The notes beneath the pieces were generated by a model. The model did not search any database and was not told the origin of the DNA. It saw only the letters and a list, made by a program, of their open reading frames with translations. A stretch of 64,000 bases of DNA from positions 6,328,501 to 6,392,500 of the forward strand of contig OU452224.1 of the NCBI GenBank assembly GCA_911728455.2, read 5' to 3'. Within the stretch, counting starts at the first letter, position 1. The number at the start of each line of letters is the position of its first letter. Below, one piece after another: positions 57,061-64,000 of the stretch. Both the position numbers and the translations under genes were made by a program. This DNA is from Marthasterias glacialis. Taxonomy: Eukaryota > Echinodermata > Asteroidea > Forcipulatida > Asteriidae.

Positions 57061-58693
57061 CTGTTTGAACCCAATCTAGTATAAAACGTCTCTTATCCGT
57101 CTAAAACAAAATGAAAATGTAAAACAAATTTAAGCACAAAACATAAATGCTGTTCAGAAATAATTACAGGTGTACATGTTGCTTTTTCAAATGCTATTTT
57201 CTATCCACAGCTCTACTAAAAAAAGGAGGAACCCTATCCCTGAACAAATATATAACCTTTGACCTACTGAAAAAAAGAAACGATGTAAGCCCAGCCATTC
57301 CTTTAAAAGGTTCCCAGAGGAAAGCAAGAGAAATCCACAATTAGCACCAGCCAATACGGCCACCCCAAGGTCAATGCCTCCTGCGTTCTCGTCAAGGGGA
57401 AACAAATACACTCACAAAGAAATGACTTTTGCAATATAATTTCCTCTCAGGAACCAAGAAAAATGTCCCGATCCCCGTGGAGACTCCACGTGTTGGAGGT
57501 GACATGTCAAACAGCGCGCGGCTGGACCAACTCCCCGCTTGACCGAATTCCGTTTGTCCGTTGTTACACACACGGGCTATATGGACGTGTTGGGGATGGA
57601 TTGTCAACATTGAATTCCGCGACGCGTGGTTGTGTTTTCTTTGCGTAATTACATTTTCTACTTCGACAGCACCTGTGAATTGTGGGTAACAGATATCTGG
57701 AGGTCATTTCTTTAAAAAAAAAATATGTGAAGAATTATTTAAACAATCTTGAATATTTGGTGCATGCCTACCTGGTGGACCCTTGTTACAACAAACAAGG
57801 TATTAAAACAAAATAATAATAAATAAAACAGTCTTGAATATTCTTTTGTGAACTTTGTGGGTCCTTTTTTTTAATTACATACTTCTTCGAATACCGTTTG
57901 ATTGTAACTACTATACAGATAGTTACGATTTTTTTTCTGTTATGGTTTTATAAGTGCAATCTAAAAAAAAAACTATTCAAATTAGTCATTGAGAAATCAC
58001 TGCAATCAAAGTTTACATTCACAACCACCCTTCAACAGCAAAACAAAATATTTTAAAATGATGAAATTATTGCATAAAAGACAGTGTGGCTGTGGGTGCC
58101 GTCGCGACGTCGCCCGTCGCGTCGCCCGTTGCTGAGGTCCTTATACCCCAGTGAGGGCGCTGTTTGCGCTTGTGACGTCATATTATGCAAGGGGTCTATA
58201 GTGTTTTAGACGGAAACCTTAATAAGGGCAGTTAATACTGACTAAAGTTTACAAAAAGTACATGTTTAGATTTTTTTTAACCATCATTTGATGTTTTCGT
58301 TCACCACCTTTAAAAAAATAGCTATGATGTTTTTATCTGATGGTTAAAGGAGTACCCTCCCTTTAAAGAATACAATGAACTATTTATTTAGATCGAGAAT
58401 CCATCCCTCCGATGAAACTAGCGAGCTAAGATAAACCAAAATGTGTTTAAAATCAGAACACCTGCCAAGGTCGAGCACATATTTATAAATTAACATACTA
58501 AATGCTTTTCACGGTTTGCTAACGGGTTATTTTGTGCTCATAATATGTTTTCACGCCTGAGACAGTCTTGGGACTCCTGGGCATGCCCCGATTCTACTAA
58601 TTGATGAAAACAACATGATTTTTTGTTGTTGGGCAATTTCAAAATAATGCAAAACGAAACAGTCTTACAAATGCCAATAATGTGTATGTGGTT

Positions 58694-58822
58694 CACTGTA
58701 AAAAATAAATTAGTCAAAACAGCCTTAATTGGTCATATGAGACTTCATTTTTATGTAAGTTAGTCAAAATGATGTCTGATATGACGAATAAGCGTTGTTT
58801 TGACTAACGTTTTTTTACAGTG
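58694..58822. mobile_element. Foldback element FB-H
   Basis: 129 bp. Left end CACTGTAAAAAATAAATTAG then TCAAAACA; right end TGTTTTGACTAACG then TTTTTTTACAGTG. An internal TTAGTCAAAATGATG repeats the arm word. Single copy in the window; no coding content. Confidence 0.75.
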
Positions 58823-59221
58823 TTCCCTTGATGCATACTCTGACTGCACGTCCAAGCATAGAACTGTCTTGCTTTGAAACAGGTTACCAACCAAATTGCC
58901 ATGATATTCTTTTTGATGTTTTTTTATTTTGTTTTTTTGACTGGTTCCCCGCCATGTTTTTGTTTTTGTTTTTTTTAGTTTTACTTTTAGTTACAAAAAT
59001 ATTCACTCAGCAAAAGATTCATATGTTTTTCTTAACATTTTAGTGAAATTGAATCACTAATGGATTTTTTGTTAGTTGGGTAATCCCACCAGTAATTGGT
59101 CAGTGAATCACGGGGACAGGGCATAATTTTTAAAATAACATGCAAGCTTCATCATTCCCTTAATGAATCAAAAACATTCATCTCTCATAATTAGTATTAT
59201 CGTCACTGATCGAATGGAATA

Positions 59222-59486
59222 GAGCGATCCATTAAGCCCCGCCCCTAATCATTTTGACCAATCACAACGTTGGGATATACCACCCCTGTACGCGTGTGCA
59301 GCACAATAATATGCGTTTCTTCAATGCCACACTGCACAACATGAACGCGCGCGCTATAAGACGCGCACGCATGTTAACATTTTCCAATAGGATTTTATCG
59401 TGTCGGACTTCTGTCAGACGTTCGGTGGCGTAGCCAAGGCCGTGATTGGTCAACACGTAAGAGGGCGGGGCTTACTGGATCGGTTT
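59222..59486. mobile_element. Foldback with GC-box and CCAAT-box arms
   Basis: 265 bp. Left arm CGATCCATTAAGCCCCGCCC followed by TAATCATTTTGACCAATCAC; right arm, inverted, CGATCCAGTAAGCCCCGCCC followed by TCTTACGTGTTGACCAATCA. Each arm thus has a GC box (Sp1-type) and a CCAAT box (NF-Y-type) facing opposite ways. Confidence 0.8.
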
Positions 59487-59829
59487 ATACTCAAAGCCTG
59501 TACTACGGTTGCCCAAAAGAGACATCTAACAGCAAATATTTGCAGAGATCACTGTGACGTTTGACGTTCCTTAAGGGACACCGTACAATACCCCCCCCCC
59601 CAAATCTGTATATTCTCCTTATAGTATACACGATAGTTTACAGAGAACCACATCATCATGAGTTTAAGGTACTCGACATCTGGTCGAGAGAAAATGTTAC
59701 CATGTGCAAATTGGTATCGGCATTCACATCCAATTATGAGTCGAAGATGCTAAACGAGTACGTCAGTTCGTGCTTATTTTAATTGCTGCATCGTGTATAC
59801 GGTGCAATCACATCACACGATATACTGTG

Positions 59830-60115
59830 GTCCATTGTTAAAGCTGATACATGTTCCACAAGGTACAACTGTTCTTTACATCCACTAGTAAATCACGTGT
59901 ACAGCATTGCTAAAACCACCATAGGTATGGTTTACTCTCTTTGAGTTAAGATAATGTACAAAATCTGAAATAAATTATTGGCAGAACTGTTGCTCCTGCT
60001 CTTGATGTTCTTATATATTACTCTCTTTTGGAACAAGATAACGCACACCATTGGTAGCACAAAACTGCTGCTACTGATAACTTTACTCTCTTTGAATCAA
60101 TATGATGTACGTTTG
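59830..60115. repeat. Degenerate satellite, block 2 (inverted relative to block 1)
   Basis: TTTACTCTCTTTGAGTTAAG, TTACTCTCTTTTGGAACAAG and TTTACTCTCTTTGAATCAAT at ~59931, 60019 and 60082, each followed by ATAA(T/C)G(T/C)AC or ATGATGTAC. These are the reverse complement of the motif repeated at 48400-48860. GCACACCATTGGTAGCAC also mirrors GCGTACACCAATAACGTGC there. Confidence 0.7.
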
Positions 60116-60431
60116 TAAGAAAAACGGACGAGCGTATTATTTGTTCCCACATTTCATAGCATTATTGCTAAATCTGAAATTATGAGTTAAACAAAGTAAC
60201 GCTGGTCATCTGTGTATATAACGGGGGAACAAAAACAACGACAGTTACAAAAACAAACATGGGAATCAATATGTTAAGTTTAAAGAATTAGTTGGTGAAA
60301 AAATGCCAACCAGCATTACGGGACCTGACCTTCAAATGTTGTTTATAATGACCCATTATTTCAAACCCTGGAGTTAGTATGGTCTGGTTCCCAATGGACA
60401 GAGAGAATGTACGTGCTTTCTGTGCTCATTT

Positions 60432-60470
60432 TTTTATTTTTTATTTATTTATTTATTTATTTATTTATTT
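60432..60470. repeat. (TTTA)n microsatellite
   Basis: About eight TTTA units in an otherwise T-rich tract. Confidence 0.93.
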
Positions 60471-60825
60471 GTTGTCTTTTGCAAATCAAAATAATTTGAG
60501 CTCACGCTCCTGGGTTGTGTGTCTGGCTGTGTTGTTTTCGCCGGTGATCATTATCCTTGAAGCTTACACAGGCTTAACTTCAAATAATGACACGCCGCCA
60601 AAAGGGCTAACCTTCGGGCAGCCGTCATTAAAGATTTATATTATTTTCACTTCAGAGAAAATATGGGTCAGTGGCAATTTAAGGCTACTTTTTCTTTAAC
60701 ACATCTGGCTTATCACTTTTCAGACAGTTATTAGTGATACGGTGTGATCATTTGACGTCTAAATACCAGTGATGCGGTTCACAAAAGAACAGATTGTATA
60801 GTATCGTATCATCCCATTCCTTTTT

Positions 60826-61176
60826 AAGCCCCAGCTCAACATTGGTATAGCCTAACAGACTGCAGTCAATGCTTTCACTCTTTGCACAACTCCAGATATT
60901 TAAAAACCAACTTGTAAAAAATGTCAGCTCAATTCGTTGTTTCGTTAGCGAGAAAATGGTGAAAATGCATTCAGCATTTGTGTACGCATTTCAATAGGCA
61001 GAGGTTTTCGTCTCACTGAGACGAAAACTAATTTTGGATCTTATTTCATTTATTGTAGCCCCAGCTCAACATTGGTAAACTGACTGTACATTCTTCCATT
61101 CTTTGCACAAATCAAGATATTTGTAATAAAAACCTGCCTGTAAAAATGTCGGCTCATTGTGCTGTTTCATCTGGGG
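60826..61176. repeat. Direct duplication of a ~120-bp segment
   Basis: AGCCCCAGCTCAACATTGGTA starts both 60828 and 61058-type copies; later shared words are TTTGCACAA, GATATTT, CTTGTAAAAAATGTC/CCTGTAAAAATGTC and GCTCA(A)TT. The copies are ~230 bp apart and diverged. A perfect 11-bp palindrome (TTTTCGTCTCA, one base, TGAGACGAAAA) sits between them at 61007-61029. Confidence 0.75.
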
Positions 61177-61178
61177 GT

Positions 61179-61219
61179 TAACATTTTTTTTTTTTTTTTT
61201 TTTTTTTTTGGGGGGGGGG
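61179..61219. repeat. Poly-T then poly-G tract
   Basis: About 30 T followed by ~10 G, with GGGGTTAACAT on the left and GGGTTAACAT on the right. Confidence 0.9.
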
Positions 61220-62983
61220 TTAACATAGACTAACAGAGTTTCAACTATTCAAGTGCCTTTAAGAATGGGGAGATAACACGAGGTTTACGTACTTAGTTCG
61301 TTTCATTAGTTTGCGCCTAAAGCACTTACCTCTTGCGATGTATATACTAAAGATGTGACCTCCCTCTCAGGTGATTTAAAGTGTCAGAAGACAACAAAGA
61401 CCAAAACAACAACAATTTTGATCATGCGGTTTCAATTATTCTTTTAACGCATCAATTACTGTGTGCAAGTATTGATTTATTACATGACCGACAAGATGGT
61501 TGGGAGTTAATTTGGACAGGAGGTACAGTGTAATGCAAACAACAGAGGGCGTTTTCACTCCACAGCGTGCTGTGCGATACAATGACGCCTTTAAGATTGG
61601 TTGAGATAACCAAAAACAAAAACGCGTTTTTCAGTCAGACATTAAGTCCGTCCCCCTGGGTTGGGGTTACGTCTACGGTCGCCTCCTCTGATTGCCTCGT
61701 TCGTTTTTCCCTGCTCTAATTCTATACCTCTATTATAAATGAATGCCTGACAGCTACAGGCAGAGAAACTCAACACCAGAAACGGCAGCTTTCTTCCGCG
61801 GAGATTTGAGGCCGTCGGACTTTTCGGGTGTATCGTGACTGAAATTCTAGTCATACATTAATTTAGCAAATAGCTTGAATAATTGTTATGGTTTCGCATG
61901 ATTGTAGATGGTTAGAGGTGAGGTGAAGACGGTAGTTAAGGCTGTTAGCATTGTGTGTTAAGCGATCGGTTTTCAAATCAAAGGAGCGGCTATGAAAAAA
62001 AGACTTTAAAGGAAAAGTGATTTCTTTTTCCTTGAGGGGTGGTCAGTTTTTAGGTTTTAGTGACGAAAAAAGGCGACAAACGATTTGTAGTTTTTGAATG
62101 ATTTTTCGCACATTCATATACTCATGGCGATTTTCGAAATGCTGTTTGCTCAAACTTAACAGTTTTCAGACAACAATATTTTTCTGGTGGAATGTTAGGA
62201 GTAGGAAACTTTTTTTATTGTTCTCGATAATTACTGAATCTATAGACCATGTCATCCGTGACATAAACTGTCTACAAAAGAGGCACAGAGCTTTCACTTT
62301 CTGCAGGCACGATTTGTACACAGCTGAATGGAAGAAAACATAAAATCGTACATTGCACTGTCTGATTTTTATCAACTTTTGATGTGAAGAAATGGGGCAC
62401 ATCTCGCCTGCCCAAAAGGCCCTGGAACGTACAAGGTAACTCTTTTTGTAAACAAAGATTACAAGGGTCAATACTTTGTATTTTATGGTCCACATACGTC
62501 AATTACTTCGGGTCGAGGGGTCTTTTCGAATGATACCGGTGCCCCCTTTTTTTAATACCATACCCCCTTACCTTGGATACACCGACTGCCCTATAAATCA
62601 ATTCTACACGCACATTGTAACCAATAATGACTCAACGTAGAGGGCCGCTGACTCAAGAGAAACCTTTAAATTGGCAATTAGATACAATTACACAGCAGCA
62701 TAAATGCAATAAAAAGGCACAGACCGGTAAATAAGAGTACGAAGAGGAAGTCGTAATCACATTGTTGACCATAACAACATAAAGCAGATGGATACATAAA
62801 CCAAAATAAAGTTATTGTGAACTGTATTGCCAAGTGCTTATTCTTTCCATTTAAATTAAAGGAAAGTAAATTATAAATTCATGTTTATGTCCTAGTTACC
62901 TTCTCTTTCTTTGCCATGATGTAAACGCCTAAAGTTCTTTCATTGTTGTAACCTTTCCCCAAGGGATCGGTGACCTGGGGGCA

Positions 62984-62999
62984 CGGGGGCACGTGCCCC
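62984..62999. repeat. Perfect 16-bp palindrome
   Basis: GGGGGCACGTGCCCCC, which contains an E-box CACGTG at its centre. Immediately upstream of the FB-E run. Could be chance or part of an unrecognised repeat. Confidence 0.8.
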
Positions 63000-63009
63000 C
63001 AAACTGAAG

Positions 63010-63425
63010 CAGCTCTATGTCAAATTGGGTCTGGGCCTAGTTTCATATAGAACTGCTTGCTGCAGAAAAATTATTGCTCAACAATTTTCTACTTAGCAAC
63101 AATGAGCAGGATACCATTCACAGACGGTACATGTGACATGCTATTTTGGCTGGTAACCATATTCTGGTAAGCATACTTTTGTTGTGCTTAGCTATTTTGT
63201 GTGCTTAAGCAGCTCTATGAAAGTGAGACCTGGGTTCAATTTCATAGAGCTGCTTGGGCAGAAAATATTGCTGAACAATTTTCTGCTTAGCAGAAATGAG
63301 CAGGACACCAGTCAAAAATGGTACATGTGACATGCTACTGTGGCTGGTAACCTTATTCAGGTAAGCATAATTTTGCTATGCTTAGCTACTTTTTGTTCTT
63401 AAGCAGGTCTATAAAATTGGGCCCT
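63010..63425. mobile_element. FB-E MITE, head-to-tail run (two full copies and one end)
   Basis: Copies at 63032-63231 and 63231-63425 abut with no spacer, in the same direction. A further right end (GCAGCTCTATGTCAAATTGG) at ~63010-63031 precedes them. Each is ~195 bp with ends like GGGTTCAATTTCATAGAGCT and, inverted, AGGGCCCAATTTTATAGACC, and the interior GAAAATATTGCTGAAC, GGTACATGTGACATGCTA. Non-coding. Confidence 0.88.
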
Positions 63426-64000
63426 AATAACAACTCGTCCTGCTTAGTTCTGAATATACAGCCCCTACTTGCCTGACTATTTTTTGCGGCAAGGCGCTTA
63501 CAAGTATTAATGTTTACGTAAAAATGTTCAGGATAAGCCGTTTTGTTAAGCGATATTTGTCTATGCTTAGCAAATCTGGGTTCTTGCACCCCCTGAATCG
63601 TCTCCGCATCGGTTAATGAGATCAGTATGGTATCGACATTATTGTAATACGACCGTAATCCGATTCAATCAAGTAAAACGGGTATTCGGCAATAACATTC
63701 CATCCAGCCGCACAGATCGCTGGCAATCTACACCCATAACGGGAGCAAAGAAAGTTCTGCCGACCCTACTTTGCATAATTGTTCTAAGCTCCGGGGGTTA
63801 TAAAAGATGCCTGCAGCCTTTTTTGCAAAATGATAAAGGCTATTTTGAGACATTCGTTTCGCGTATACCACATGCTCGTCTGGATTAGCTTATGAATATT
63901 TAATACAACTATGAATATGTAAATTCGTACCAATTACCTGCAAACGCTTCTGCAGTAAAACATAAAATGCCAGCAGTCGTTTCAAACTAACTGCACGGTA

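Larger units (their letters stand above)
55644..64000 (-). other. Probable upstream mGluR intron
   Basis: No exon for the missing ~233 N-terminal residues is visible here. Contents: FB-C (56913), FB-D (56601), FB-H (58694), the GC-box/CCAAT foldback (59222), satellite block 2 (59830-60115), (TTTA)n (60432), a 120-bp direct duplication (60826/61056), poly-T (61179) and an FB-E run (63010-63425). The segments 55650-56590, 57065-58690, 60480-60820 and 61220-62980 show nothing I can name. Confidence 0.6.

Noticed and set aside
61170-61230. Poly-T flanked by GGTTAACA direct repeats as a retrotransposed insertion
   Set aside because: The insert is only homopolymer (T then G) with no element body; slippage is simpler.
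61642-61854. Minus-strand frame with a hydrophobic stretch (KLPFLVLSFSACSCQAF) that could be the mGluR signal peptide
   Set aside because: Nothing after it matches the mGluR amino-terminal lobe, there is no convincing donor, and the family normally encodes the signal peptide and lobe 1 in one large exon. Not annotated.
1-64000. Retroviral, LTR, Polinton-type or LINE coding remains
   Set aside because: No frame shows reverse transcriptase, integrase, capsid, envelope or polymerase motifs, and no long direct terminal repeats were seen.

Overview
This is eukaryotic nuclear DNA: split genes with GT-AG introns, long non-coding stretches, microsatellites and many short palindromic transposons. A deuterostome marine invertebrate fits best, most likely an echinoderm and perhaps a sea star. 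The grounds are the divergence of the one recognisable protein from vertebrate group I metabotropic glutamate receptors and the style of the foldback elements (TIRs such as AGGGCCCAAATTTCA and TTAAAGGNACACNTTGCCTT). The species cannot be named from the sequence.

One gene is clear. On the minus strand, seven exons between 55643 and 34031 join in perfect phase (247+251+250+175+124+931+1294 = 3272 bp) into 1090 residues of a group I mGluR (GRM1/5 type). They encode the second half of the glutamate-binding Venus flytrap, the nine-cysteine linker domain, the seven-helix domain and a 431-residue cytoplasmic tail ending SSNV. The first ~233 residues (signal peptide and most of lobe 1) are not in the window and should lie beyond 64000. 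Positions 55644-64000 are therefore read as part of a long upstream intron.

Layout. 1-23.5 kb is strongly CpG-depleted and holds no identified gene. It contains a chain of inverted-repeat units (1.2-7.4 kb) enclosing a 32-bp minisatellite with higher-order structure, a degenerate 430-bp repeat (9.4-10.5 kb), an exact 72-bp duplication (13.6 kb), a 115-bp satellite (17.3-17.9 kb), several MITEs and two or three exon-like segments on the plus strand. 23.5-34 kb has ordinary CpG content, two satellite blocks (24.1-24.9 and 25.1-25.6 kb), dispersed repeats and foldback elements, and no gene I can support. 34.0-55.6 kb is the receptor gene. Its introns are packed with nested foldback elements, one only ~50 bp from a splice donor. 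55.6-64 kb holds further foldbacks, a satellite related to one at 48.4 kb but inverted, and a head-to-tail run of one MITE.

The receptor is the only functional unit visible. The rest is mostly repeat biology: at least eight foldback/MITE families (labels FB-A to FB-H are mine), several present in 2-5 copies and several nested. The sharp change in CpG content near 23.5 kb suggests two differently methylated domains, the left one possibly the body of a broadly expressed gene. No rRNA, tRNA, CRISPR array, retroviral, LTR, Polinton-type or toxin gene was recognised.
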